Source: Pseudoalteromonas luteoviolacea | GTDB lineage: Bacteria; Pseudomonadota; Gammaproteobacteria; Enterobacterales; Alteromonadaceae | DNA length: 64,000 nucleotides | NCBI RefSeq assembly: GCF_001750165.1 | Contig: NZ_CP015411.1 | Span: 2,570,001-2,634,000 of the forward strand | Reading direction: 5' to 3' | Part shown: positions 44,184 through 53,943 of the stretch, piece by piece | How positions within the stretch are numbered: position 1 is the stretch's first letter | Layout of the letters: each line of letters opens with the position of its first letter | Position numbers and translations under genes: made by a program | The notes under the pieces: model-generated | The model's input: only the letters and a program-made list of their open reading frames with translations | Database searches by the model: none | Told to the model about the DNA's origin: nothing

Positions 44184-44780
44184 ATGCAAACGAATTTAAA
44201 AGAAAACTTTGAACAATATTTTCAGATAGACGAAGCAAACCAAATCAATCTATTCCCTGTTGATGAAAACATGGTGCCTAAAAACCAAGCCCAACTTGAA
44301 GCGGCAATTCCTCCACTATTTAGGCTGGCCAACGAAATTAATGAACTAGATTTAAACGCACTGAGACCTCTACGGAACCTTGGCGACGTTGCATCTGATT
44401 TGGCGGCTTACTTACAAGCTCAATCACGAAAAATAGACCTCATCATGAGCCATATTCTGGCCAATGAGCAACCAGAGGATGAAACCAGCTATTGTGACAG
44501 CTATGGCGGTGGTGGGATAAAAGTCACAGCAGACGAGCAGTTTCAAATCGGACAAAACTTTAGAACCAAAATATTTTTGCAATATGAAGCCAGTGCCATT
44601 TTTTGCTATAGCCAAGTGATTGAGATTTCAAAACAAGATGATGATGCGCTTCAATATACCCTCGCTTTCACTCAAATTAGAGACACAGATCAAGAGCTAT
44701 TAGTTCGAGCCAGCTTACATGCACAAACAAGGCAATTAAAAAAACGTCAATCAGACACCGAAAGTGATCAAAATAGCTGA
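44184..44780 (+). CDS. PilZ-domain-like protein
   Basis: 198-residue soluble protein. An N-terminal helical half (FRLANEINELDLNALRPLRN, DVASDLAAYLQAQSRKIDL) precedes a beta-barrel resembling PilZ (about 100-185): YCDSYGGGGIKV corresponds to the (D/N)xSxxG c-di-GMP motif, but the upstream RxxxR motif is not evident. It may therefore bind c-di-GMP weakly or not at all. It sits between a chemoreceptor and aguA, 57 bases before the latter. The name rests on the fold pattern. Confidence 0.7.
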   Translation: MQTNLKENFEQYFQIDEANQINLFPVDENMVPKNQAQLEAAIPPLFRLANEINELDLNALRPLRNLGDVASDLAAYLQAQSRKIDLIMSHILANEQPEDETSYCDSYGGGGIKVTADEQFQIGQNFRTKIFLQYEASAIFCYSQVIEISKQDDDALQYTLAFTQIRDTDQELLVRASLHAQTRQLKKRQSDTESDQNS

Positions 44781-44836
44781 CACAGCGCCGTGCAATGATA
44801 CACTTAGCCCCTAGCAATTAAAAATCTATTATCGTC

Positions 44837-45895
44837 ATGAGTTTTACGTTATTACCTGAATGGTCACCGCAAGATGCGGTGATGGTCACATGGCCGCACA
44901 AAAATACTGACTGGGCTGATATTCTTGAGCAAGTTGAGCCTGTATATATCGCCCTATGTCAGCAAATATCACAAGTTCAAAAATTGGTTATCGTTGCCCA
45001 CGACGAAGCGCTTAAAAACCATATTACCACCCTACTGATTGATGCCTGCGTAGATATGCAACAAATCGTATTTGTTGATGCGCCTTGCAACGATACTTGG
45101 GCACGTGATCATGGTCCACTGACAACAGCGGATACAAGCGGTGAACTCAGCATTAAAGACTTCATCTTTAACGGCTGGGGAAACAAATACGAAAGCGATT
45201 TAGACACCCAGATCAATGCCGCTTTGTGTCATCAAATTGCAGACAAACGTAACCAAGTTCAACAAGTCAACTTGGTTTTAGAAGGTGGCGGTATCGAGAT
45301 TAACGAGCACAAAGTTTTGTTAACCACATCAGAGTGCTTACTGAATCCAAATCGAAACCCACACCTGAACAAGCAACAAGTTGAAGCTGAGCTTACTAAA
45401 GCACTTGGCGCAACATCATTTTTGTGGGTTGACCATGGCTACCTTGCCGGTGACGACACGGACAGCCACATTGATACGTTAGTCAGATTTGCACCAAATA
45501 ATACCCTTGTGTATGTGCAATGTGACGATGAACAAGACGAACATTATCAGGCACTCAATGCGATGGAGTCTCAACTCAAAAAGTTTGTCACTCCTTCAGG
45601 TGAACCATATAACTTAGTACCTTTGCCGTGGCCAAGTGCTAAATACAATGATGAGAATGAACGTTTACCTGCAACCTATGCGAATTATCTGATCATTAAC
45701 GATACTGTGTTGCTCCCTATTTATGGGGATGAAAAAGACGCACTCGCACTGACTCAACTGCAAAAGGCACATCCTGAAAGAACCATTATTGGCATTGATT
45801 GCCTACCAATTATTCATCAATTTGGCAGCTTGCACTGTATCACAATGCAACTACCTCAAGGCTTTTTAAGTAGGAACCCAAATGAGCAACAATAA
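44837..45895 (+). CDS. aguA: Agmatine deiminase
   Basis: Converts agmatine to N-carbamoylputrescine and ammonia, towards putrescine. 352 residues of the peptidyl-arginine-deiminase (PAD_porph) fold: VMVTWPHKNTDW at the start, DTWARDHGPL, LVLEGGGIEIN, DDTDSHIDTLVRFAP with the catalytic histidine, and a C-terminal cysteine in GSLHCITMQLPQG. Overlaps aguB by 14 bases, so the two are translated as an operon. Arginine decarboxylase is not in the window. Confidence 0.96.
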   Translation: MSFTLLPEWSPQDAVMVTWPHKNTDWADILEQVEPVYIALCQQISQVQKLVIVAHDEALKNHITTLLIDACVDMQQIVFVDAPCNDTWARDHGPLTTADTSGELSIKDFIFNGWGNKYESDLDTQINAALCHQIADKRNQVQQVNLVLEGGGIEINEHKVLLTTSECLLNPNRNPHLNKQQVEAELTKALGATSFLWVDHGYLAGDDTDSHIDTLVRFAPNNTLVYVQCDDEQDEHYQALNAMESQLKKFVTPSGEPYNLVPLPWPSAKYNDENERLPATYANYLIINDTVLLPIYGDEKDALALTQLQKAHPERTIIGIDCLPIIHQFGSLHCITMQLPQGFLSRNPNEQQ

Positions 45896-46772
45896 TTTGA
45901 AAGTCGCGTTAATCCAACACGCTAATAGCGACAACCTAGAAAGTAACTTTGAAAAGTCCATTTCAGGCATTAAAAATGCGGCAGCACAAGGTGCAAAATT
46001 GGTTGTATTACAAGAGCTTCACCGTAGCCTATATTTCTGTCAAACTGAAGACACGGATTTATTCGACTTAGCTGAAACCATACCGGGACCAAGTACGGAC
46101 GCATTTTGTGCACTTGCGAAAGAACTCAACGTTGTTATTGTTGCCTCGCTTTTTGAAAAACGAGCGACGGGCTTATATCACAATACCGCAGTGGTCATTG
46201 AGTCGGATGGCACCATTGCCGGAAAGTATCGTAAGATGCATATCCCTGACGATCCGGGCTTCTATGAAAAATTTTACTTTACCCCGGGTGATTTAGGTTT
46301 TGAACCAATCCAAACGTCAGTGGGCAAACTAGGCGTGTTAGTTTGTTGGGATCAATGGTTCCCTGAAGGCGCAAGATTAATGGCCATGGCAGGTGCTGAG
46401 TTGCTTATCTACCCAACGGCGATTGGCTGGGACCCGCGTGATGATAAAGATGAACAGATTCGTCAACGTGATGCATGGATGATTGCACAGCGCGCACATG
46501 CTGTTTCTAATGGCGTGCCTGTTATCAGTGTTAACCGAGTTGGCCACGAATCTGATCCAAGTGCGCAAAGCGAAGGTATCTTGTTCTGGGGCAATTCTTT
46601 TGTCGCCGGTCCTCAGGGTGAACTGCTTGTTCATGGTACTGAAGATCAAGAAGAAGTGCTTGTCGTCGATATTGATCAAGACCGCAGTGAGTCGGTTCGC
46701 CGTATTTGGCCATATTTACGTGATAGACGTATAGATCATTATCAAGACCTATGTAAAATATACAGAGATTAA
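45882..46772 (+). CDS. aguB: N-carbamoylputrescine amidase
   Basis: Nitrilase-superfamily amidase hydrolysing N-carbamoylputrescine to putrescine, CO2 and ammonia. 296 residues. The Glu-Lys-Cys triad is seen in LVVLQELHRSLYF, GKYRKMHIPDDPGFYEKFYF and GVLVCWDQWFPEGARLMAM. It continues the aguA reading unit by overlap and is followed 17 bases later by mfd. Completes the ADC-independent-of-ureohydrolase (agmatine deiminase) route. Confidence 0.97.
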   Translation: MSNNNLKVALIQHANSDNLESNFEKSISGIKNAAAQGAKLVVLQELHRSLYFCQTEDTDLFDLAETIPGPSTDAFCALAKELNVVIVASLFEKRATGLYHNTAVVIESDGTIAGKYRKMHIPDDPGFYEKFYFTPGDLGFEPIQTSVGKLGVLVCWDQWFPEGARLMAMAGAELLIYPTAIGWDPRDDKDEQIRQRDAWMIAQRAHAVSNGVPVISVNRVGHESDPSAQSEGILFWGNSFVAGPQGELLVHGTEDQEEVLVVDIDQDRSESVRRIWPYLRDRRIDHYQDLCKIYRD

Positions 46773-46789
46773 GTAGTTAGGAGTTAAGA

Positions 46790-49700
46790 ATGGCATTAGT
46801 GCAGTGGAATGAGCTACCTTGGGTAAAGTCAGCAAAGGATAAGATCCATTGGGGTCAATTACTCGGTAGTAGTTTGGCAATTACTATCAGCGAGGGAGTA
46901 AAAAACAATCAACCCCTTGTCGTGTTAGTCACGCCAGACACCCCCAGTGCACTTCGCTTAGAAACGGAGCTTGGTTACTTACTTGGTGAAGACAATGTCA
47001 TGGTTTTTCCAGATTGGGAAACCCTCCCCTATGACCACTTTTCACCGCACCAAGATATTATTTCTCAGCGTTTAGCCAGCCTTAATGCGCTACGCACAAA
47101 GCAACAGGGCGTGCTACTCATCCCAGTTGCAACATTAATGCTCAGAACCGCACCGCCTGAATTTATCTATGGCAATGCACTGCAATTTAAAGTGGGTGAT
47201 ACGTTAGATGCGCAGGGTCTTAAAGAAACCCTTACTCAAGCGGGTTATCGTAACGTACAGCAAGTGATGGAGCATGGTGAATTCGCTGTGCGTGGCTCTA
47301 TCATCGACCTTTACCCAATGGGTAGCCAGCATCCTTACCGTTTAGATTTTTTTGATGATGAGCTAGATAGTATCCGTCTTTTTGACATTGAGACGCAGCG
47401 TTCAAGTGAAACGATAAAGTCAATTGACTTATTGCCCGCACACGAATTCCCAACCAACGACAGTGACATTGAACGATTTCGCATTCAATATCGCGAAACT
47501 TTTGGAGCAAGCTCTGAGCAAGACTCCATCTACATGCAAGTAACACGTGGCAACTGGCCAGCAGGTATCGAATACTACTTGCCATTATTTTATGACAAGC
47601 TGGCTACCATTTTTGATTATTTACCAAACGATGCCATCTTCATGCATCTAGGTGACATCGAACACGCTGCCAGCGACTTTTGGTCAGATGTCAGCAAACG
47701 ATACGAGAACCGTCGGGTTGATCCATTACGACCATTACTAGAACCAAAAGAACTCTACCTTAATGTCGAGTCGCTTTTTGAGGCGTTTTCACATTACCCA
47801 AGAATTCGATTAAGCCAAGCATCACTTGGTACCAAAGCGGGTCACTCGAACGTAAATGCAGCGCTTATTGATGATGTACGTATTGACCACAAGCAGGCAG
47901 ATCCGTATTCAGCCATTGTGAGTTACATCACAGAACAAAAACAGCAAAAAGGTAAAGTACTTTTCAGTGTTGAGTCAGACGGTCGTCGTGAATCATTATT
48001 AACGCTTTTAAAGCCAACAGGCCTGAAACTAAAAGAATTCGAGTCCTTTGAGGCATTCACTAAGAGTCGTACTGACGTTGGTTTAGTTGTCAGCCCACTT
48101 GAAGCGTCTGTTTTTCTTGATGGTTCTAAGCCTCTCTCGCTGATTACCGAGCAAGAGTTACTTGGGATAAAGGTCTCCCAGCGCAGACGCCGCAAGCACA
48201 AATACGAACAGGGACAAGATGCCCTTATTCGTAATCTAGCAGAGCTAAAAGAAGGTCAGCCTATTGTGCATTTAGACCATGGTGTTGGTCGCTACCTTGG
48301 TTTACAAACCATTGATGCAGCGGGTGTTGCCACAGAATTTGTAACCATTATCTATTCCGGCGATGCCAAGCTCTACGTACCTGTTTCGTCTTTACATATG
48401 CTGAGTCGCTACTCTGGTGGTGAAGAAGCCTCTGCCCCGCTCCATAAATTGGGGTCAGATGTTTGGGAAAAAGCCAAACGTAAAGCGGCTGAAAAAGTAC
48501 GAGATGTCGCAGCAGAGCTGTTGGATATTTACGCTAAACGACAAAGTAAACCTGGGCATCAGTTCAATCTCGATGGCGGAGCATACAGAGACTTCAGTAA
48601 CAGCTTTCCATTTGAAGAAACAGACGATCAGCGCAACGCCATTGAGGCTGTAATAGGCGACATGCAAACCAATCAAGCAATGGATAGACTAGTTTGTGGT
48701 GATGTCGGCTTTGGTAAAACTGAAGTCGCCATGCGCGCCGCCTTTGTTGCCATAAACGACAATAAACAAGTTGCCGTGCTAGTACCAACAACGCTCCTTG
48801 CACAACAGCACTTTGAAAACTTCAAAGACCGCTTTGCCGATCTGCCAATCGAAGTCGGTGTATTGTCTCGCTTTAACAGCACAAAAGAACAAAAACAAAC
48901 ACTCACTGCACTAGAAGACGGCAAAATAGATATCGTTATTGGCACGCACAAGCTCATTCAAGAAAACATTAAGTTTAAAGACTTAGGGTTATTGATTGTC
49001 GATGAAGAGCACCGATTCGGTGTGCGTCAAAAAGAAAAGATTAAAAAGCTACGTGCAGACGTAGACATCTTAACGCTGACTGCAACACCAATCCCTAGAA
49101 CGCTTAATATGGCGATGAGCGGTATGCGTGACTTATCTATTATCGCAACGCCACCCGCTAAGCGTCTTGCAGTTAAAACCTTTGTGCGTGAGCGTAATGA
49201 TGAGCTTATTCGTGAAGCAATTTTACGTGAGATCAAACGCGGTGGTCAGGTTTACTTCCTGCACAACAACGTTGAGACCATCGAAAAAACCGCAGCGGAT
49301 ATCTCAGCGCTTGTACCAGAAGCCAATATCGCTGTTGCACATGGTCAAATGCGCGAACGCGAGCTCGAGCATTTGATGAGTGACTTTTACCATCAAAAGC
49401 ACAACGTGTTGGTATGTACCACCATCATAGAAACAGGTATAGATATTCCAACCGCGAATACCATCATTATGGACCGTGCTGACAAACTTGGCTTAGCACA
49501 GCTACACCAGCTTCGTGGCCGAGTTGGTCGTAGCCATCACCAAGCATATGCATATTTACTAACTCGAAATAGCCAAAGCTTGACCAAAGATGCGGTAAAA
49601 CGACTGCAAGCGATCGAATCTCTTGAAGACTTAGGCGCTGGTTTTGCACTTGCAACGCATGATTTAGAGATCCGTGGTGCGGGTGAGCTTCTTGGTGACG

Positions 49701-50263
49701 ACCAAAGCGGTCAAATCCAAACTGTTGGTTTTACCTTATACATGGAAATGCTAGAGCAAGCCGTCCAAGCGCTCAAAGATGGGAAAGAGCCAACGCTTGA
49801 GAACTTATTACAGCAACAAAGCGAAGTTGACTTGAAACTACCAGCTCTACTGCCTGATGATTACATCCATGATGTGAATACTCGCCTGAGCATGTACAAG
49901 CGCATTGCTACTATGTCTTCTGAAAATGAACTAGACGAGTTAAAGGTTGAGCTAATAGACCGTTTTGGCTTATTACCAGATGCTGCTAAGAATATTTTCG
50001 AAATTCAGCTATTAAAATGTAAAGCACAACAAATAGGCGTTCAAAAGATTGAAGCGAATCCAAAAGGTGGCTATTTTGAATTTAGTAATAACACCAGTGT
50101 TAACCCAACGTTCATCATTGGGCTGATACAAAGCAACCCTGCCATATATCGTATGGAAGGTGCGAGCAAACTACGCTTTAATATAGAAGAAAAAAATGGC
50201 CAAGAGCGTTTGAAGCTCATTAACGCCATGATGGATGACTTTCAGAAAAAGGCTGTTGCATGA
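46790..50263 (+). CDS. mfd: Transcription-repair coupling factor Mfd
   Basis: 1157-residue ATP-driven translocase that removes stalled RNA polymerase and recruits UvrA. Domains in order: UvrB-like N-terminal part (VFPDWETLPYDHFSPHQD), RNA polymerase interaction domain near residues 480-550 (GQPIVHLDHGVGRYLG), helicase domain with Walker A VCGDVGFGKTEVAMRAAF and box II LLIVDEEHRFGVRQKE, TRG motif region and a C-terminal TRCF domain that masks the UvrA site. Full family length. Its stop overlaps the csiV start by four bases (ATGA). Confidence 0.98.
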   Translation: MALVQWNELPWVKSAKDKIHWGQLLGSSLAITISEGVKNNQPLVVLVTPDTPSALRLETELGYLLGEDNVMVFPDWETLPYDHFSPHQDIISQRLASLNALRTKQQGVLLIPVATLMLRTAPPEFIYGNALQFKVGDTLDAQGLKETLTQAGYRNVQQVMEHGEFAVRGSIIDLYPMGSQHPYRLDFFDDELDSIRLFDIETQRSSETIKSIDLLPAHEFPTNDSDIERFRIQYRETFGASSEQDSIYMQVTRGNWPAGIEYYLPLFYDKLATIFDYLPNDAIFMHLGDIEHAASDFWSDVSKRYENRRVDPLRPLLEPKELYLNVESLFEAFSHYPRIRLSQASLGTKAGHSNVNAALIDDVRIDHKQADPYSAIVSYITEQKQQKGKVLFSVESDGRRESLLTLLKPTGLKLKEFESFEAFTKSRTDVGLVVSPLEASVFLDGSKPLSLITEQELLGIKVSQRRRRKHKYEQGQDALIRNLAELKEGQPIVHLDHGVGRYLGLQTIDAAGVATEFVTIIYSGDAKLYVPVSSLHMLSRYSGGEEASAPLHKLGSDVWEKAKRKAAEKVRDVAAELLDIYAKRQSKPGHQFNLDGGAYRDFSNSFPFEETDDQRNAIEAVIGDMQTNQAMDRLVCGDVGFGKTEVAMRAAFVAINDNKQVAVLVPTTLLAQQHFENFKDRFADLPIEVGVLSRFNSTKEQKQTLTALEDGKIDIVIGTHKLIQENIKFKDLGLLIVDEEHRFGVRQKEKIKKLRADVDILTLTATPIPRTLNMAMSGMRDLSIIATPPAKRLAVKTFVRERNDELIREAILREIKRGGQVYFLHNNVETIEKTAADISALVPEANIAVAHGQMRERELEHLMSDFYHQKHNVLVCTTIIETGIDIPTANTIIMDRADKLGLAQLHQLRGRVGRSHHQAYAYLLTRNSQSLTKDAVKRLQAIESLEDLGAGFALATHDLEIRGAGELLGDDQSGQIQTVGFTLYMEMLEQAVQALKDGKEPTLENLLQQQSEVDLKLPALLPDDYIHDVNTRLSMYKRIATMSSENELDELKVELIDRFGLLPDAAKNIFEIQLLKCKAQQIGVQKIEANPKGGYFEFSNNTSVNPTFIIGLIQSNPAIYRMEGASKLRFNIEEKNGQERLKLINAMMDDFQKKAVA

Positions 50264-51102
50264 AGCAATCGATAGTTAAATGGGGACTTTTAGCGGCGCT
50301 CAGTACATCAGCTATGCCTGCCTTTGCAGTGCGTTGGTTTGAAGTTGAGTTAATCGCTTTTGCTCAAAAAGATGTATCTCAAATAAGAGAAGATTTCTCT
50401 GTTGAAATGACCCCTTTACCCACTGAAAAGCGTTTAGATTTGCTTACTCAAGGATATAATAATGTCGGACATCAATCCTGCTTGTCTGGCGACCCCAACT
50501 ATGACCCGCGTAGCGTAACCGAAAGGTTCACCAGAGCACAGAGCTCTTGGTATTGTGATGACGATATTAATTATGTTGAGCGGTACGACATACTACCGGT
50601 AGTGCCGATGAGTGAACCACTTGAGCATATGCAATCAATGTATTTGCTAGCGCCTGAGCAACTCAAGTTCGAATCAATTCGTAAAAAACTCGAGCGAAAA
50701 GGACATACGGCCATCTTACATACTGGCTGGCGCTTTCCCGACCAAAGTAAAAAGCGTGCACCGAATGTCGTGGTTTATGGTGGTAAAAAATACTCTGAAC
50801 CTGCTAGCTATATCTATAATCAAACTCATGACGATAACTTTATAAGCTTGCTTGAAAGAGAAACAAAACCGACTATTAAATCTGGTGGTGATACATTATG
50901 GGAGCTAGACGGCACCATGAAAATTCATATTCGTCACTACCTTTATGTAACAAGTAACTTTGATTATCGCTATACGTCCGATGAGGGTGAGCTGGAGTCA
51001 GCAAGAATGTCACAGTTTACCAGGGTGTATAGTGGTGATATCCATTATTTGGACCACCCTAAAATGGGCATCATTTTCCAGATAAGAAAATATAAACACT
51101 AA
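50260..51102 (+). CDS. csiV: CsiV-family exported protein
   Basis: 280 residues with a signal peptide (about 1-23, ending PAFA). The mature start VRWFEVELIAFAQKD is the hallmark of CsiV, a periplasmic peptidoglycan-binding protein known in Vibrio to work with the ShyA-related/LpoA-like control of wall synthesis. Two cysteines (QSCLSG and SWYCDDD) may form a disulfide. It is translationally coupled to mfd, the usual neighbour of this family. The family call is secure, the exact role less so. Confidence 0.85.
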   Translation: MKQSIVKWGLLAALSTSAMPAFAVRWFEVELIAFAQKDVSQIREDFSVEMTPLPTEKRLDLLTQGYNNVGHQSCLSGDPNYDPRSVTERFTRAQSSWYCDDDINYVERYDILPVVPMSEPLEHMQSMYLLAPEQLKFESIRKKLERKGHTAILHTGWRFPDQSKKRAPNVVVYGGKKYSEPASYIYNQTHDDNFISLLERETKPTIKSGGDTLWELDGTMKIHIRHYLYVTSNFDYRYTSDEGELESARMSQFTRVYSGDIHYLDHPKMGIIFQIRKYKH

Positions 51103-51115
51103 CAGGATAAATAGC

Positions 51116-51361
51116 ATGAAAAAACTTTTAGCAATGATCGCTTTAATCTCACTGACAGCTTGCTCAAAGGTAAGTATTGAAAATTATGAAAAAATATCCG
51201 TTGGTATGGAAAAAACCGAACTTGAGCAAGTTCTGGGCTCAGCAGATTCATGTGAAGAAAAAACACTTCATACTAATTGCGTTTGGGGTGATGAGTCTAA
51301 AAACATCACAGTTACGTTAGTCTCTGATCGCGTTACACTATTTAGCAAAAAAGGCTTATAA
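51116..51361 (+). CDS. Small lipoprotein, BamE/DUF3862-like
   Basis: 81 residues. Lipobox LTAC at about residues 13-16 marks it as a lipoprotein. The rest has the SmpA/BamE-like pattern ENYEKISVGMEKTELEQVLG, two further cysteines (CEEK, NCVWGDE) and a short beta hairpin ending in KKGL. This fits the DUF3862-type family. It lies 13 bases after csiV, so probably in the same transcript, and overlaps the convergent acetyltransferase gene by six bases. Confidence 0.8.
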   Translation: MKKLLAMIALISLTACSKVSIENYEKISVGMEKTELEQVLGSADSCEEKTLHTNCVWGDESKNITVTLVSDRVTLFSKKGL

Positions 51362-51862
51362 AGTACGACTTTTAGAATCAGGCTGGTAAATGCATAAGCG
51401 ATATAGCTTATGCTTTTGCTCAAAACCCAAATGTTTTAGCAACCGAGTACTTCTAACATTTTCAGGCGCTACCTTTGCGTTGATATGCTGTATCAGTGCT
51501 TTAGGTAAAATGCGCTCCAATGCGTTAATCACATAATCAGCAGCTTCTCGCATATACCCCTTACCCCACATGTCTGGAGATAGTTCGTAACCAATTGATA
51601 CCTCTGAGGAGCTTTCTTTATAATCAAATAAACCTATGGAACCTATTACGTGGCCCTCTTTTACCAGCATCAAGCGTACACCAACCCCTTGATAGAATTG
51701 CTCTAAATCACCTTGAATCATCTCTTTGATATCTTGCAAAGATACATGGCTACCATAATCATTGTAGTGACTCACTTTTGGGTCATTTAAAATCTGCAGC
51801 AATGCATTGCAATCACGATATGTGACCACTCGCAGGGTAAGTCGCGAAGTTTGAAGTTCCAT
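51356..51862 (-). CDS. GNAT acetyltransferase, RimJ/RimL type
   Basis: 168 residues. Start LQTSRLTLRVVTYRDCNALLQ and the motifs VIGSIGLFDY, VSIGYELSPDMWGKGYMREAA and NVRSTRLLKHLGFEQ are those of the ribosomal-protein-type N-acetyltransferase group (Acetyltransf_3). These often acetylate protein N-termini or small metabolites. Single gene, convergent with the lipoprotein gene. Confidence 0.88.
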   Translation of the reverse strand: MELQTSRLTLRVVTYRDCNALLQILNDPKVSHYNDYGSHVSLQDIKEMIQGDLEQFYQGVGVRLMLVKEGHVIGSIGLFDYKESSSEVSIGYELSPDMWGKGYMREAADYVINALERILPKALIQHINAKVAPENVRSTRLLKHLGFEQKHKLYRLCIYQPDSKSRTL

Positions 51863-51939
51863 CTGGGTATTTAGTCGATTTTTTCTTATTTTGGTATAAA
51901 CTACTCCATCTTATTTTAAAGTCCAGTGAAGATAAAAAT

Positions 51940-52149
51940 ATGACAGAAAAAAATGCTGAATTTACGGTGATCCCGCCCACGACCAAAGTGTTATGTCCTG
52001 AAAAAGGTAAAGGTTGGACCTTAACTGGGATCACGGGTCTTGACGAGCACACATCAGTCATGTTCCAAGGTGTGCGGTATACACTTCCTGCGAAATTAAT
52101 TGTCGAAGAACTACTCCCTAACTATCTGGAATCACAGAAAAACAATTAA
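51940..52149 (+). CDS. Small hypothetical soluble protein
   Basis: 69 residues, not recognised. It reads like a small beta-rich domain (EFTVIPPTTKVLCPEKGKGW, TGITGLDEHTSVMFQGVRYT, LPAKLIVEELLPNYLE). The ribosome binding site is weak (GAAG). Composition and the absence of rare codons favour a true gene over the opposite-strand frame at 51813-52061. No function is proposed. Confidence 0.65.
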   Translation: MTEKNAEFTVIPPTTKVLCPEKGKGWTLTGITGLDEHTSVMFQGVRYTLPAKLIVEELLPNYLESQKNN

Positions 52150-52353
52150 TCACACCCTAATTTCAATCCATTAGTTGTATTTTATTGTTGCAATTTTGTT
52201 CATATGGGAGGATGATATAATGAGATTGCAAAGATAATAATGGATGCGTCTGTCTCGAAGGAATAAGAATGCACATCATACAGTGGATGTAGATGTGTGA
52301 TTACTTTGTGTTGTGTTAGCTTGCTTAGGATAAACTGAACAGAGTTTGTTACC

Positions 52354-53862
52354 ATGCTAAAAACATCACTGACCATTTTAACCCTCGCAACCGCGTCATT
52401 ACCCTCCCTCGGTGTTGCCAATACCTGCCAAGGTGAACTTTTTGGCATCAATGCTGGACGTGGCGATGTGGGGATTTTATTTGGCTTAAATGAGCAGAAT
52501 AATAGTGCATATGCACAAACCCTTGCCGAATTTAGCGCTTCCGCTTTGGCTTATGATAGTAAAGATAAGCGCATGTACTACATTTCGGCACCCAGACCCA
52601 TTGAATATAAAGTAGACATCAGCGGTTTAACAGGTTTGACCGAAGAGCAAAAGGCGCACTTACCTATCGAAGGCCAGCGGTTTAAGTATTTGCGTCTCGC
52701 TTACTATGATTTTAATACCAACTCACACACCGTAGTTGACAGAACTACGCAAGTTTTGAGTATGGTTTTTGACCCTGACAATAACGCTTTACTTGGTACT
52801 GATTTTAAAAAGCTTTATCAGATCAATAAAGAGACTGGCGCTGCTACTGAATTAGGCACTCTGGGTTCGTTAAAAGGTAAATTCAGAGGCGACTTGGTTA
52901 TTCAAGACGGTAACCTTTATTTGATTACCAGCCGCTCTGTATATCAAATTGACAGAACTACATTTGAAGTCAATAAACTTGCAAATCATTCGCTGACAGC
53001 TGCAACAGGTGCCACGCTTAACCAAGCTGGAGAAGTCGTTGTTAGCCGCACATTAATTAACGACTACGGACACGTCAACAGGTCAAAATTATATAAGATG
53101 AACCCACAATCGGGTAACACGTGTCTACTTGCAACAGTACCAGTGCGTTTAAATGATTTGGCAACAAATACAGACAATGAAGTTGCTTGTTATACTACAC
53201 CAACTTGCGAAACCGATCCCATTCCTTCTTTTACCTTAGAAGCAGTTAAAGACTCCGCTTTTGAAGGTACTCAGCTTGAATATCAAATCACATTGAGTGA
53301 TGACTACTATCAAGATGTGACTATTGATTTAAGTATTACACATGGTACCACCAGTGCTGCGGATGTCAGCTTAAGCGAAAGCAGTATTACCATAGCAAGT
53401 GGCGAGACAGTAGGTAGCGTGCTCATCAACACCACTGATGATCAAGATTATGAAGGTGATGAGACATTTACACTTGAAGCAACAGCGGATCAAAATGTCA
53501 CAGGAACAGCCTCTTTACCAGGTACTGTGCTTGAGAATGACCCTCAGTGTATACCAGATGAATATACCCGCATCAATTATCAATTTGTCAGTGAAAGCGC
53601 AGGATATAATAATGATTGGGGCGTCAAAGTGAACGGCAGCTATGTCAAGTTGCTTGACGAGTATGGCGGTTCAGGAAGCTATGATGTACTTGTCGGCAGC
53701 AGCTACAACTATGTTCTGGCAATAAACGGTAATAGCAACCAGTTGACCACCAATTACACAGTATATGGCGACAAACAGTACTGGGAAGATCAAAACGACA
53801 ATGATTACAACGATTTCGTCGTGAGAGTTTGGACTACGCCAATTCAAAAAGGATGTGATTAA
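52354..53862 (+). CDS. Exported protein with propeller-like, Calx-beta and C-terminal DUF4114-like regions
   Basis: 502 residues, signal peptide about 1-22. An N-terminal beta-propeller-like region (about 25-285) has repeats such as TTQVLSMVFDPDNNALLGTD and NGNLYLITSRSVYQID-like strands. A Calx-beta domain lies at about 290-395 (EGTQLEYQITLSDDYYQDVT, DDQDYEGDETFTLEATA). The C-terminal region ends QYWEDQNDNDYNDFVVRVW, an acidic loop of the DUF4114 or calcium-binding kind. Domain naming is by pattern. A cell-surface or secreted adhesion/matrix role is a guess. Followed by a strong terminator. Confidence 0.75.
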   Translation: MLKTSLTILTLATASLPSLGVANTCQGELFGINAGRGDVGILFGLNEQNNSAYAQTLAEFSASALAYDSKDKRMYYISAPRPIEYKVDISGLTGLTEEQKAHLPIEGQRFKYLRLAYYDFNTNSHTVVDRTTQVLSMVFDPDNNALLGTDFKKLYQINKETGAATELGTLGSLKGKFRGDLVIQDGNLYLITSRSVYQIDRTTFEVNKLANHSLTAATGATLNQAGEVVVSRTLINDYGHVNRSKLYKMNPQSGNTCLLATVPVRLNDLATNTDNEVACYTTPTCETDPIPSFTLEAVKDSAFEGTQLEYQITLSDDYYQDVTIDLSITHGTTSAADVSLSESSITIASGETVGSVLINTTDDQDYEGDETFTLEATADQNVTGTASLPGTVLENDPQCIPDEYTRINYQFVSESAGYNNDWGVKVNGSYVKLLDEYGGSGSYDVLVGSSYNYVLAINGNSNQLTTNYTVYGDKQYWEDQNDNDYNDFVVRVWTTPIQKGCD

Positions 53863-53885
53863 GTAAAACTAATCTAACCTTGTTT

Positions 53886-53928
53886 GCGATTTGCTGCTTA
53901 ACTGGCCTTAACAGCAAATCGCTTTTTT
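53886..53928 (+). terminator. Rho-independent terminator of the Calx-beta gene
   Basis: GCGATTTGCTG (53886-53896) and CAGCAAATCGC (53912-53922) form a perfect 11-base stem followed by six T. Confidence 0.9.
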
Positions 53929-53943
53929 ACACCAAGCAGTTCC

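Noticed and set aside
49027..49236. Multiple long antisense frames within mfd, hutU, hutH and other long genes
   Set aside because: Shadows caused by codon bias of the secure genes on the opposite strand.
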